Source: an uncultured Prevotellaceae bacterium (GTDB lineage Bacteria; Bacteroidota; Bacteroidia; Bacteroidales; Bacteroidaceae). Taken from it: a DNA stretch of 64,000 bases. Below the pieces are notes generated by a model. That model was not told the DNA's origin, did not search any database, and was given only the letters and a program-made list of their open reading frames with translations. Location of the stretch: assembly GCA_900318885.1 (NCBI GenBank), contig ONMN01000001.1:1-64000 (forward strand), given 5' to 3'. Position numbers and translations under genes: made by a program. Positions 49,556 through 58,565 of the stretch are shown here, piece after piece. How positions within the stretch are numbered: the first letter of the stretch is position 1; every line of letters starts with the position of its first letter.

Positions 49556-50791
49556 TCAAGCTTTACTCCATTTTTCGATGCGGTCGAGGGCTTCGTCGGT
49601 CTTCTCATGACTGTTGAAAGCGGTAAAACGCACATAGCCCTCACCTGAAGGACCGAAGCCGACACCTGGTGTACAGACGACGTTGGCACCATAGAGCAGA
49701 GCCTCGAAGAACGACCACGAATCCATACCTTCCGAGGTGCGCATCCAAATATAGGGCGCGTTCTCGCCACCATAACACTCATAGCCCAATGCACGCAGAC
49801 GCTTCAGCATCCTTTGGGCGTTGTCCATATAATAGTCAATAGTTGTCTTAATCTGTTCCTTACCCTCAGGCGTGTAGATGGCCTCGGCAGCTCGTTGCGA
49901 GATATAGCTCGTGCCGTTGAATTTCGTACACTGGCGGCGCAACCACAATTGGTTCAGCGGAATGCGTTCACCCTCGAACGTCGAAACGGTAACTTCCTTA
50001 GGTACGACCGTATAGCCACAACGAACACCTGTGAATCCGGCTGTCTTCGAGAACGAATGGAACTCGACGGCACACTTCCTGGCACCGCGAATCTCGTAAA
50101 TCGAGCGTGGTATCTCTGGGTCGCGGATATAGGCCTGATAGGCGGCATCGTAGAGGATGAGCGCATCGTTCTTCAGCGCGTAGTTCACCCATTTGCGCAG
50201 TTCCTGTTTGGTAATCACCGTGCCCGTCGGATTGTTGGGGTAGCACAGGTAGATGACATCCACAGGACGGCCCTTTGGAAGTTCTGGTATGAAACCATTT
50301 TCAGCCGTCGTAGGCAGATAACGCACATTCGTCCAACGACCGTCGCGGAATGTACCACAACGGCCAATCATTACGTTCGAGTCGATATAGACGGGATAGA
50401 TGGGGTCGGTCACGCCAATAAAGTTATCCCAATGCAGCAACTCCTGGAAGTTACCCGTATCGCTCTTCGCTCCGTCGTTGATAAAGATCTCGTCTGTGCT
50501 GAGGTGTACGCCTCGCGTCAGGAAGTCGTTCTTCAGAATAGCCTCGCGCAAGAAGTCATAGCCCTGTTCAGGACCATAACCGCGGAAGCCCTTGATAGTA
50601 CCCATCTCGTGGGCAGCCTTATGCATGGCCTCCACCACGGCAGGTGCCAACGGTTGCGTCACGTCGCCAATACCCAATGAAATGACATCGGCCTTGGGGT
50701 GCATCACCTTGAAGGCGTTCACCTTCTTGGCAATGTCAGCGAACAGGTAGTTGTTCTGCAGGTTCAGGAAATGAATGTTTACTAATGCCAT
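49556..50791 (-). CDS. dapL: LL-diaminopimelate aminotransferase
   Basis: 411 residues, normal length. Class I/II PLP aminotransferase: FADIAKKVNAFKVMHPKADVISLGIGDVTQPL, FRGYGPEQGYDFLREAI, IFINDGAKSDTGNFQELL, DVIYLCYPNNPTGTVI, LILYDAAYQAYIRD and the PLP lysine in VEFHSFSKTAGFTGVRCGY. It converts tetrahydrodipicolinate directly to LL-diaminopimelate with glutamate, bypassing the succinylase route. Downstream of dapF by 11 bases, so the two last-step diaminopimelate genes form an operon for lysine and peptidoglycan. Confidence 0.93.
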   Translation of the reverse strand: MALVNIHFLNLQNNYLFADIAKKVNAFKVMHPKADVISLGIGDVTQPLAPAVVEAMHKAAHEMGTIKGFRGYGPEQGYDFLREAILKNDFLTRGVHLSTDEIFINDGAKSDTGNFQELLHWDNFIGVTDPIYPVYIDSNVMIGRCGTFRDGRWTNVRYLPTTAENGFIPELPKGRPVDVIYLCYPNNPTGTVITKQELRKWVNYALKNDALILYDAAYQAYIRDPEIPRSIYEIRGARKCAVEFHSFSKTAGFTGVRCGYTVVPKEVTVSTFEGERIPLNQLWLRRQCTKFNGTSYISQRAAEAIYTPEGKEQIKTTIDYYMDNAQRMLKRLRALGYECYGGENAPYIWMRTSEGMDSWSFFEALLYGANVVCTPGVGFGPSGEGYVRFTAFNSHEKTDEALDRIEKWSKA

Positions 50792-50802
50792 ATTTATTCT
50801 TT

Positions 50803-51639
50803 TTATATTTCTATCTCGCCATCAAACACAAACTCGGCAGGACCCGTCATGTAGACGTGGTTGTCCGACTCACGCCACTCGATGCTCAGCGTACCACCAT
50901 CCATCACGATGTCGCTTTTGCGCCCTGCCTTGCCCTTCAGCGCCGCAGCGACAGCCGTTGCACAAGCACCCGTACCGCAGGCCTGCGTGATGCCACTACC
51001 CCGTTCCCAAACGCGCGTCCTAATGCTTGCACGGTCCACGGACGTGTGGTTAGCGGTTTTGCCGCTGACAATCTTTGCAAACTCTATGTTACACCGCTGT
51101 GGAAATGCCGGATGTTTCTCCAGCATCCGTCCCGTTTCGCCCACCTGATCGACATCGTCGGTAAAGATGACGTAATGCGGATTACCCATCGACACAAACG
51201 TACCCTTGTCCAGCACGCGATAACCCATGAATTGCGACTCGTCCTCCAATACTGGCTCGCCCATGTCCACCGTCACGCTTTCCACCTTATTATTAATAAT
51301 GTGTAACTTCAGCGTCTTCACGCCCGAAAGTGTCAACAGACGGATTTCCGTTTTCGTCGTCAGTCCACGTTCATACAAGTACTTACCAATGCAACGGCTC
51401 GCATTGCCGCACATCATAGCCTCGCTGCCGTCCGCATTATAGATGTGCATCGTGTAGTCCGCCTCAGGCACAGGACTCTTGCCTATCAGCACCAGTCCAT
51501 CAGAACCGATGCCTTTATAGCGGTCGCTCCATCGGACGGCTGCCTCTTGAGGGTTGGGCACCTTCTGCTCCATCGTATTGACATAGATGTAGTCGTTACC
51601 GCAACCGTGCATCTTCGTAAACCTGATTTTCTGTGCCAT
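50803..51639 (-). CDS. dapF: Diaminopimelate epimerase
   Basis: 278 residues. Both active-site cysteines are in their motifs: [14 protein letters not shown] and [13 protein letters not shown]. The start [14 protein letters not shown] and [13 protein letters not shown] are also typical. It interconverts LL- and meso-diaminopimelate. First gene of the dapF-dapL operon; promoter at 51690. Confidence 0.93.
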   Translation of the reverse strand: MAQKIRFTKMHGCGNDYIYVNTMEQKVPNPQEAAVRWSDRYKGIGSDGLVLIGKSPVPEADYTMHIYNADGSEAMMCGNASRCIGKYLYERGLTTKTEIRLLTLSGVKTLKLHIINNKVESVTVDMGEPVLEDESQFMGYRVLDKGTFVSMGNPHYVIFTDDVDQVGETGRMLEKHPAFPQRCNIEFAKIVSGKTANHTSVDRASIRTRVWERGSGITQACGTGACATAVAAALKGKAGRKSDIVMDGGTLSIEWRESDNHVYMTGPAEFVFDGEIEI

Positions 51640-51689
51640 ATTGCTTACTATTTGGGTATTTTGCTATCCTTTTGCTACTTTTTCGGCTG

Positions 51690-51697
51690 CAAAGGTA
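51690..51697 (-). promoter_or_regulatory. Promoter -7 box of dapF-dapL
   Basis: CAAAGGTA on the plus strand (TACCTTTG leftward), 51 bases before the dapF ATG. Confidence 0.6.
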
Positions 51698-51894
51698 AAC
51701 AAAAAGACAGAAATGCCAAAGAAAAGCATAACTTTTGTGCTTATATTTACCCAAAAAGTGTCATTTTGTAAAGAATACAACTACTAATCCTATCGTTTTG
51801 CTTACATCTTGCTATTTCGTCCCTTGATTTATCGGCAAAGTGTCAGTATATGTTAATTATCGTGTTTTTCTGCCGTTATTTCGCAAGAAATGAC

Positions 51895-51902
51895 TACCTT
51901 TG
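51895..51902 (+). promoter_or_regulatory. Promoter -7 box of the helicase gene
   Basis: TACCTTTG, 36 bases before the ATG at 51938. Confidence 0.65.
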
Positions 51903-51937
51903 TGACAAAGTTATACCTAACAAGGTTAAAAACGGAT

Positions 51938-53809
51938 ATGGAACAAAACAACGAGCTGCGCACGGCGTGGGACTTCGTCGAAAGTACGGGACGCAGCATA
52001 TTTCTTACCGGCAAGGCGGGAACGGGCAAGACGACGTTTCTGAAAACCATCATGGAACACTCGCGCAAGCGACCCATCGTCGTGGCTCCGACGGGTGTGG
52101 CGGCCATCAATGCAGGTGGCGTCACCATTCACTCGTTCTTCCAGCTGCCCTTTTCGCCTTATGTGCCTGGTGCGAAGGTCGAGAGCAAGTTTGACTTCGG
52201 CAAGGAGAAGCGGAAAATCATCGCCTCGTCTGACCTACTCATCATCGACGAGATTTCGATGGTGCGTGCCGACCTGCTCGATGCCATCGATGCCGTGCTG
52301 CGTCGCTTTCGTGAACATGGACAGCCCTTCGGCGGCATGCAACTGCTGATGATTGGCGACCTGGCACAGCTGACGCCCGTCGTCACGCCTGAGGACGAGC
52401 GTATGCTGAAACCCTACTACGACACGCCGTACTTCTTTGGCTCGAAGGCGTTGCAGCAGATTGACTACGTGACTATCCAACTCTCTCACGTCTATCGCCA
52501 GCAGGACGAGTCGTTCATTGCGCTGCTGAATGAGATTCGCGAGGGCCATCCGTCGACAGAGGCTTTGTCGAAGCTGAACAGCCGAGTTACTCCCAATGGT
52601 CAATGGTCAACGGTCAATGGTCAATTAGCCATCCGCCTGACCACCCACAACAACCTCGCCAATTTCTATAACGAGTCAGAGCTGCAAAAGCTCCCTGGCC
52701 GTTCGTACCAGTATCGCGCCGAGGTCAAGGGCACGTTCCCTGAATACTCCTATCCCACGGCTGAGACGCTGGTACTGAAAGAGGGTGCACAGGTGATGTT
52801 CGTGAAGAACGACCCGTCAGGTGAACACAATTATTATAATGGTCGCATAGGGCGTGTGATGGAAGCCAGCGACAACCGTCTCACCGTCTATTGCGAGGGC
52901 GATGCGGAAGCCATCGAAGTGGAGCCGCTGGAATGGGAGAACATGCGCTATACACTGAACGAGCAGACGCGCGAGATAGAGAGCGAGGTGCAGGGTACCT
53001 TTAAACAGTTGCCTCTACGACTGGCGTGGGCTATCACCATCCATAAGAGTCAGGGCCTGACCTTCGACCGCGCCATCATCGACGCCAACCAGTCGTTTGC
53101 GCCTGGCCAGGTGTATGTCGCCCTAAGCCGTTGCCGCACGCTTGAAGGACTAGTGCTTGCCTCACCTTTGGAACCTCGTGCCGTCATCAACGACGAGCGT
53201 GTGGACTCATACATCGCCCAGCAGGAGAGCGAGGCAGAACGCAGCATCCAGCAATTGCCTGCGCTCAAGCAGGAGTACGAGCGCTATCTGTTGATGCAAC
53301 TTTTCGATTTCCGTGCCATCCTGTTATTGGAAGAGTCGATGGTGCGCATCTTTGCCGAGTTCTTCTACCATAGTCACGCCTCGCTCAAGCAGTTGCACGA
53401 CCAGACACTTTTTGACCTGCGTCAGCATGTTCTTGAGGTCGCCGTCAAGTGGCAGCAGAAGATTCAGGCCATGCCGATAGCGTCTCTTCGCGATGCCGAT
53501 TTCCTCAACCGCGTAAAACGCAGTGCCGAATACTTTGCCGACCAGTTGCGCGACATCCTCACCAAACCCATCGAACTCTCCGTCAAAGTAGAGACCAACA
53601 ACAAACAAGCCTCGCGCCGCCTTAACAACGCCCTACCCGACCTCAAGCAGGCGTGGCTCGCCCGTCGCTATCTGCTCGTCAAGATGGCCGAGAAGGGCTA
53701 TACTGTCGACAACTACCTGCACGAAAAGCAGATGTCAATGCTCGACGCCCTCGGTGAAGATGACGTAAAGCCCAAGCGCAAGCGCAAACCCAAAACCAAG
53801 AAGAAATGA
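51938..53809 (+). CDS. Pif1/RecD-like superfamily 1B helicase
   Basis: 623 residues from ATG 51938, which follows the promoter; the frame is open further upstream through the promoter. Motif I IFLTGKAGTGKTTFLKTI (residues 21-38), Ia APTGVAAINAGGVTIHSFF (the Pif1 TGVAA...TIHS pattern), II LLIIDEISMVRADLLD, III QLLMIGDLAQLTPVV, and late motifs WAITIHKSQGLTFDRAIID and GQVYVALSRCRTLEGLVL. It is a 5'-3' DNA helicase type, linked to replication through barriers such as G-quadruplexes. The C-terminal 180 residues are helical, ending in a Lys/Arg-rich tail. Between motifs III and IV the block PNGQWSTVNGQ is encoded by a heptamer array in frame. Confidence 0.88.
   Translation: MEQNNELRTAWDFVESTGRSIFLTGKAGTGKTTFLKTIMEHSRKRPIVVAPTGVAAINAGGVTIHSFFQLPFSPYVPGAKVESKFDFGKEKRKIIASSDLLIIDEISMVRADLLDAIDAVLRRFREHGQPFGGMQLLMIGDLAQLTPVVTPEDERMLKPYYDTPYFFGSKALQQIDYVTIQLSHVYRQQDESFIALLNEIREGHPSTEALSKLNSRVTPNGQWSTVNGQLAIRLTTHNNLANFYNESELQKLPGRSYQYRAEVKGTFPEYSYPTAETLVLKEGAQVMFVKNDPSGEHNYYNGRIGRVMEASDNRLTVYCEGDAEAIEVEPLEWENMRYTLNEQTREIESEVQGTFKQLPLRLAWAITIHKSQGLTFDRAIIDANQSFAPGQVYVALSRCRTLEGLVLASPLEPRAVINDERVDSYIAQQESEAERSIQQLPALKQEYERYLLMQLFDFRAILLLEESMVRIFAEFFYHSHASLKQLHDQTLFDLRQHVLEVAVKWQQKIQAMPIASLRDADFLNRVKRSAEYFADQLRDILTKPIELSVKVETNNKQASRRLNNALPDLKQAWLARRYLLVKMAEKGYTVDNYLHEKQMSMLDALGEDDVKPKRKRKPKTKKK
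52595..52622. repeat. Heptanucleotide array inside the helicase gene
   Basis: AATGGTC, AATGGTC, AACGGTC, AATGGTC: four in-phase units read as NGQWSTVNGQ, between SRVTP and LAIRLTTHN. The unit matches the AATGGTC core of the array at 10310-10379. Confidence 0.85.
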
Positions 53810-53828
53810 TTCCGCTCACATGACTCAT

Positions 53829-55109
53829 ATGAAGAAATATTCCATCACCATTCTCCTCACCCTCGTCGCAATGACGGGATGGGCGCAGGTTAATCCCACC
53901 ACCGCCCTGCTCGGTTCGTGGTCAGGCAAATTGAAAGTAGGTGCCGCATCGCTGACGTTGGTACTCCATCTGGAACAGGGCGACGGCTATGTGACAGCAT
54001 CGTTTGACAGTCCTGACCAGGGCGCGAAGGGCATTTCCGCCTATAAGGAATTCCTGAGCGACGACTCGCTGGCCTTGAAGGTGGAGCAGATTGGCATGAC
54101 CTACCGCGCACGGCTCAAGGGCGACACGCTCGACGGCACCTTTTCGCAAAACGGTATGTCGCTGCCACTCGTGATGACCAGGGGAGTGCCAGAGGTGAAA
54201 CGTCCGCAAACGCCCAAGGAACCTTTCCCCTACACGACGGAGGAAGTGATGTTTCCCAATGCCACCGACTTTGCCACGTTGGTGGGTACGCTGACGTGGC
54301 CCGTGGGTTACGACAAAAACGCTAGGCAGAAACCCACCGTCGTCCTGATGGTTACGGGTAGCGGCCAGCAGAACCGCGACGAGGAACTGATGCAGCACAA
54401 GCCCTTCCTCGTCATTGCCGACTATCTGGCGCGTCACGGCATCGCCACGCTGCGTTACGACGACCGCGCTACAGGCGCCTCTGTGGGCGGTGATGTGAAG
54501 AACGCCACCTCTGAGGACTTCGCCCGCGATGCTGCGGCAGGCTTGGAATACCTGCGCAACACGAAAGCCTTCTCCAAGGTCGGCATCCTCGGTCACAGCG
54601 AGGGCGGACTCATCGCCTTCATGCTCGGTGGCAAGAAAGGAAGGGACAACAGCGTGGAAGGGTCCCCCGATTTCATCGTCTCGCTGGCGGGTCCGGGTGT
54701 CAAGGGCGACACACTTCTTGCGGCGCAGGGCAACCGCATCCTGTCGCTATCGGGAATGCCTGCCGACATGACCGTCGAGAAATACCGCCAGCAGGACGCC
54801 GTCCAACAGATGCCTTGGCTGAAATGGTTCATCGACTACGACCCCTCTGCCGACATCGCCGCTACGCGCTGCCCCGTCTTCGCCCTCAATGGCGACCGCG
54901 ACTGTCAGGTCATCTCCTCGCAGAACCTCACGGCCATCGAGCGTCTGCTGCCGAAGTCGAAGCAGCATCTCATCAAGGAATACCCCGGCCTAAACCACCT
55001 CTTCCAGCATTGTACGACGGGTCTCGTCACCGAGTACTCCGAGATAGAGGAAACCATCTCGCCCGAAGTCCTCAGCGACATCGTCCATTGGATTAACAGT
55101 TTGAAATGA
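53829..55109 (+). CDS. Secreted alpha/beta hydrolase (serine aminopeptidase S33-like)
   Basis: 426 residues from the ATG at 53829; an ATG three codons earlier is also possible. Signal peptide MKKYSITILLTLVAMTGWAQ. A beta-barrel-like N-terminal domain (LLGSWSGKLKVGAASLTLVLHLEQGDG) about 28-125, then an alpha/beta hydrolase: PTVVLMVTGSGQQNRDEEL (oxyanion region), GILGHSEGGLIAFML (nucleophile Ser in GHSEGG), VFALNGDRDCQV (Asp) and YPGLNHLFQ (His). These are usually annotated as serine aminopeptidases or esterases; the substrate is unknown. Its stop overlaps the start of the DUF1593 gene (ATGA), and it follows the helicase gene by 19 bases. Confidence 0.82.
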   Translation: MKKYSITILLTLVAMTGWAQVNPTTALLGSWSGKLKVGAASLTLVLHLEQGDGYVTASFDSPDQGAKGISAYKEFLSDDSLALKVEQIGMTYRARLKGDTLDGTFSQNGMSLPLVMTRGVPEVKRPQTPKEPFPYTTEEVMFPNATDFATLVGTLTWPVGYDKNARQKPTVVLMVTGSGQQNRDEELMQHKPFLVIADYLARHGIATLRYDDRATGASVGGDVKNATSEDFARDAAAGLEYLRNTKAFSKVGILGHSEGGLIAFMLGGKKGRDNSVEGSPDFIVSLAGPGVKGDTLLAAQGNRILSLSGMPADMTVEKYRQQDAVQQMPWLKWFIDYDPSADIAATRCPVFALNGDRDCQVISSQNLTAIERLLPKSKQHLIKEYPGLNHLFQHCTTGLVTEYSEIEETISPEVLSDIVHWINSLK

Positions 55110-56527
55110 CTATGAAGAAAGCAATGATATGCATGCTGCTCCTGATGCCGTTGACGGTGTGGGCAGCGAAGAGTGATTTGAAGCCGCGATTAGTGGTATG
55201 TACGGACATTGCGCCAGCCGACGTGGAGCCAGACGACATGGAGTCGATGGTGCGACTGATGGCCTATGCCGATTGTTTTGAGATCGAGGCGCTTATCACG
55301 AGCGTAGGCTGGAACTGCGACCCGTATCCGTTGGAGTGGCAGCAGTATCTGTCTCGCGTAATTTCTGCCTATGCCAAAGACGTGCCTAACCTCATGCGAC
55401 GCTCCGGACAGAAGAAACATCTCTCACTCAAGAAGGAGAACGGCCAACAGGAACTTGGCTACTGGCCGAGTGCGGAGTACATCACGAGCCGTGCCGTCAT
55501 GGGCAGCATGTATGGTGGCATACGATCCATCGGCGAGCGCAACGACTCGCCCGGCAGCGAATTGCTGATTCGTTTGGCTGATGAAGACGATCCCCGTCCG
55601 ATATACGTTGCAGCATGGGGTGGGGCTAATACTTTGGCTCAGGCCATTTGGCGAGTAAAGCAAACCCGCACTGTGGACGAAGTTTCGGACTTCGTCCGCA
55701 AGTTCCGTCTCTTCACCATCACCGACCAGGATATGAAATATGATATGCGCATGAATCGCGCCTACAGTTCGCACATGTGGCTGCGAAAGGAGTTTCAGAA
55801 CGACCTGCAGTTCATCTGGGACGAGGGCGCCTGGCAGGAGCAGTGCGAACTGGGCAAGCAACATTGGGCTCAACATCAGCAGCTCATCCAGGGCCATGGT
55901 GCGCTGGGCAAGGAATATCCCAACTACAAGTGGGGCGTGGAGGGCGACACGCCGAGTTTCCTCTACGTGATGCCCAACGGACTGAACGACCCCGAGGACC
56001 CGCATCAGTGCGGCTGGGCGGGCTATCACGAGCGCGGCCTCTGTGCCGACTCGCTCACCACGGCTTGGACCTCCTGGCAGGAGCCCGTTCGTAGCATCTC
56101 CGTAGGCTACAAACGTCGCTTCTATCCCGACGAGCTCAACGACTTCTGCGCCCGTATGCAATGGGCCGCCGAGGGCCGTGGCAACCATAACCCGCATGTT
56201 GCAATCCGTGCGCTTGACGGTTCTCCCGTCAAGAACACCTCCTCCGTCGCCCCGCTCCGCATCACGGCCAAGGCTGGCGATACCATTCGTCTCGACGCCT
56301 CGAAATCCTTCGACCCCGACGGCGACGGCCTCACGTTCCTTTGGTGGCAACAGCCGGAGATTGGCACGACGAAGCTGACGATCGACCAGTCGGACCAGTC
56401 GATAGTCACCGTCCGCATTCCCGCAGACGCAAAGAACGACACCGTCCACCTCATCTGCGAGGTCCACGACGAAGGTCCCTTCCGCCTCGTCGCCTACCGC
56501 CGCATCATCATCGCTATCAAGCGGTAA
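55106..56527 (+). CDS. Secreted DUF1593-family protein (nucleoside-hydrolase-like)
   Basis: 473 residues. Signal peptide (MKKAMICMLLLMPLTVWAA, from M3), then a DUF1593 domain: RLVVCTDIAPADVEPDDMESMVRLMAYAD (the D-x-x-x-x-EPDD metal-binding start, as in nucleoside hydrolases), EALITSVGWN, GSELLIRLADEDDPRPIYVAAWGGANTLAQAIW. From about 375 a C-terminal PKD/immunoglobulin-like domain (GDTIRLDASKSFDPDGDGLTFLWWQQ). The fold suggests hydrolysis of N-glycosidic or similar bonds; some relatives lie in plant-polysaccharide loci. Activity unproven. Coupled to the preceding hydrolase. Confidence 0.82.
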   Translation: MTMKKAMICMLLLMPLTVWAAKSDLKPRLVVCTDIAPADVEPDDMESMVRLMAYADCFEIEALITSVGWNCDPYPLEWQQYLSRVISAYAKDVPNLMRRSGQKKHLSLKKENGQQELGYWPSAEYITSRAVMGSMYGGIRSIGERNDSPGSELLIRLADEDDPRPIYVAAWGGANTLAQAIWRVKQTRTVDEVSDFVRKFRLFTITDQDMKYDMRMNRAYSSHMWLRKEFQNDLQFIWDEGAWQEQCELGKQHWAQHQQLIQGHGALGKEYPNYKWGVEGDTPSFLYVMPNGLNDPEDPHQCGWAGYHERGLCADSLTTAWTSWQEPVRSISVGYKRRFYPDELNDFCARMQWAAEGRGNHNPHVAIRALDGSPVKNTSSVAPLRITAKAGDTIRLDASKSFDPDGDGLTFLWWQQPEIGTTKLTIDQSDQSIVTVRIPADAKNDTVHLICEVHDEGPFRLVAYRRIIIAIKR

Positions 56528-56556
56528 TTATGGTAGATCATAGGACGGTTTCCTGA

Positions 56557-57735
56557 TTAGTAGGCATATACAAGCCCATACTTATCGTGTAGTTTGCGAA
56601 GTGAGCCATCTGACTTCATCTGACGGATGATATTGTTCACCATCTGCAACAAATCCTCCTGCCCTTTCTGCATAAGCACACCAATCTCACCGTGATTGAA
56701 AGGCTTGTCCAACAGTGGAGCTGCGAGACGGGTGTCGGTCTGCACATAATAGGGAGCCTCTGTAATCTCCGTGATCATTATGTCGGCCTTGCCCTCGGCA
56801 ATAAGTGTTGGTATTTCTTCGTTCTTCTGGTGAACGATGATGGTGGCGTGCGTCAGGTTCTCGTTGGCAAACTTCTCGTTCAGTCCGCCAGGATTCACCA
56901 TCACACGGACTTCGGGCTTGTCGATGTCGGCCAACGACTGGTAGCGGTCTGCATCCGAAGCACGGCAAAGGATGGTCTTGCCGTTAGCCAGATAGCCGTC
57001 GCTCATGAGCATGGTCTCACGGCGGGCATCGGTGATGGTGATGCCGCCAATAGCGAGGTCGAACAACTGAGGCTCCGTCAATACATCGGTTGTCAGCGTA
57101 GGCCACGAGGTCTTCCTGAACTCTGGTGCTACGCCTAATCGTGAAGCAATCTCCTTTGCCACCTCAATACCAAAGCCCCAATATGTCCCATCGGGTTCGC
57201 AGAACGATAACGGACGGTAGTCACCTGTTGTACCAAAGAGAATGGTTCCTCGATCCAGGATCGCCGCTACTCTGCCATAGATGGGAAGGTCTGTAGATGT
57301 TGACAGGATGAAAACGGTGGATTGGCCGTTCTCCTTTCCGAACTGGATAGCACCTTTCAGGTCGTTCTCTGGGAATAGCTTCGTACTATCGAAGTAATAA
57401 AAGCCATCCTCACTATTGTACCAACCGCCTACATAGCCGTCGTGCTGCAAGGCATGACTTACCACCTTGTGGAGTTGGTCACGCGAATGGCTGTTCTGGG
57501 TAGCTGCATAACTGACGGCTATTCCTTCCGTCGGCACCGTCATCGTGCGGATGTCAAGTGTGAATCCGCCTGGATTGGCCTGACAGAAAGCCCAAACCAT
57601 ATCAGCAATAGTTGATATTTTGCGCTGCTCTGTAGCGTTATCCTCATTGGAAGAACATGAGGCGAAGCTGGTCGTTCCGAAAATGGTCAGGACGGCTAAT
57701 AATAACCAAACCCGGTATTTTTCCAATCGTATCAT
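56557..57735 (-). CDS. Lipoprotein: unknown N-terminal domain fused to a family-3 solute-binding domain
   Basis: 392 residues. Signal region with FASCSS lipobox (Cys27). Residues about 40-150 (WAFCQANPGGFTLDIRTM, IAVSYAATQNSHSRDQLHKVVSHALQHDGYVGGWYNSEDGFYYFDSTKLF, AIQFGKENGQ) match a small stand-alone Bacteroides protein family often seen near mobile elements; its function is unknown. From about 160 a family-3 binding domain resembling cyclohexadienyl dehydratase/PheC proteins follows: TILFGTTGDYRPLSFCEPDGTYWGFGIEVAKEIA, DLAIGGITITDARRE, VRVMVNPGGLNEKFANENL, IPTLIAEGKADIMITE. It may be a ligand receptor or a periplasmic dehydratase. Last gene of a leftward group. Confidence 0.8.
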   Translation of the reverse strand: MIRLEKYRVWLLLAVLTIFGTTSFASCSSNEDNATEQRKISTIADMVWAFCQANPGGFTLDIRTMTVPTEGIAVSYAATQNSHSRDQLHKVVSHALQHDGYVGGWYNSEDGFYYFDSTKLFPENDLKGAIQFGKENGQSTVFILSTSTDLPIYGRVAAILDRGTILFGTTGDYRPLSFCEPDGTYWGFGIEVAKEIASRLGVAPEFRKTSWPTLTTDVLTEPQLFDLAIGGITITDARRETMLMSDGYLANGKTILCRASDADRYQSLADIDKPEVRVMVNPGGLNEKFANENLTHATIIVHQKNEEIPTLIAEGKADIMITEITEAPYYVQTDTRLAAPLLDKPFNHGEIGVLMQKGQEDLLQMVNNIIRQMKSDGSLRKLHDKYGLVYAY

Positions 57736-57757
57736 ATCACAAATTATCTTGTTACCT

Positions 57758-58546
57758 TTATATTACGTTAAAGTGTCTGAGGGCGTTGAGGATGCCGTCG
57801 TCGTCAACGGAGGTGGTGACGTAGTCGGCGTGGTGCTTGAGGGCGTCGATGGCGTTGCCCATCGCGACGCCGATGCCGGCCTGGAGAATCATTGAGGTGT
57901 CGTTGCCGCCGTCGCCGAAGGCCATCGTGCGACTGACGTCAAAACCCTCATGACGGGCCATCGCCAAGATGCCCTTGCCCTTGTCGGCACCGTTGGCGGT
58001 GATGTCCGTAAATTCCGGATGCCAGCGACCCGAGACGCATTGCGGCATACGCGCCATCAGCACGGGCTCGTAGTCGGCAGGGAAGAAGGGCGTCAACTGC
58101 AGGATGTCCTGCTGGAGCACGACGTCGAGCGGCGAGGCCTTGTCGAGGTTCTTTACGGCGAGCATCTGACGGAAGATGCGGTCGACGTCGCCCCTGGGGT
58201 CAACGACTGCCACATCCTTACGGCCCACGACGATAAGGCTGTTGCCCTTCTCCTGGCAGTCCTCCACGCAGGTCATCACGTCGTCCTTGGGAATGGGCTG
58301 GCACGTGACCATCTCGTCGCCCACATAGCATAGCGCGCCGTTGGTGGTGATGTAGCCGTCGATGAGGTGCTCAATCGCGCCCAGATTGTTGATAATCAAC
58401 GGTGGACGGCCCGTGGCGATATACACCCGCGAACCATTGGCCTTGGCCTGTGTCAGCGCGAGGATGGTCGACGCGGGAATCTCGTGTGTCTGGAAACTCA
58501 CCAGCGTGCCGTCGATGTCGAAGAATAATGCGTATTTCTGTGTCAC
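57758..58546 (-). CDS. Cof-type HAD-IIB phosphatase
   Basis: 262 residues with all HAD motifs: I ALFFDIDGTLVSF (nucleophile Asp and acid/base Asp), II IATGRPP, III Lys in NGADKGKGILAMA, IV MAFGDGGNDTSMI. A type IIB cap lies between motifs II and III. These cytosolic enzymes remove phosphate from sugar phosphates, pyridoxal phosphate or flavin mononucleotide. The substrate cannot be told. It is 22 bases upstream of the binding-protein fusion gene and 19 downstream of the TIGR03915-like gene. Confidence 0.88.
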   Translation of the reverse strand: MTQKYALFFDIDGTLVSFQTHEIPASTILALTQAKANGSRVYIATGRPPLIINNLGAIEHLIDGYITTNGALCYVGDEMVTCQPIPKDDVMTCVEDCQEKGNSLIVVGRKDVAVVDPRGDVDRIFRQMLAVKNLDKASPLDVVLQQDILQLTPFFPADYEPVLMARMPQCVSGRWHPEFTDITANGADKGKGILAMARHEGFDVSRTMAFGDGGNDTSMILQAGIGVAMGNAIDALKHHADYVTTSVDDDGILNALRHFNVI

Positions 58547-58565
58547 TTTTTAATCCTTTAATTTT

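Noticed and set aside
55424-56467. A 347-codon minus-strand frame opposite the DUF1593 gene.
   Set aside because: Shadow of a strong gene with signal peptide and EPDD motif; the translated antisense shows no family pattern.
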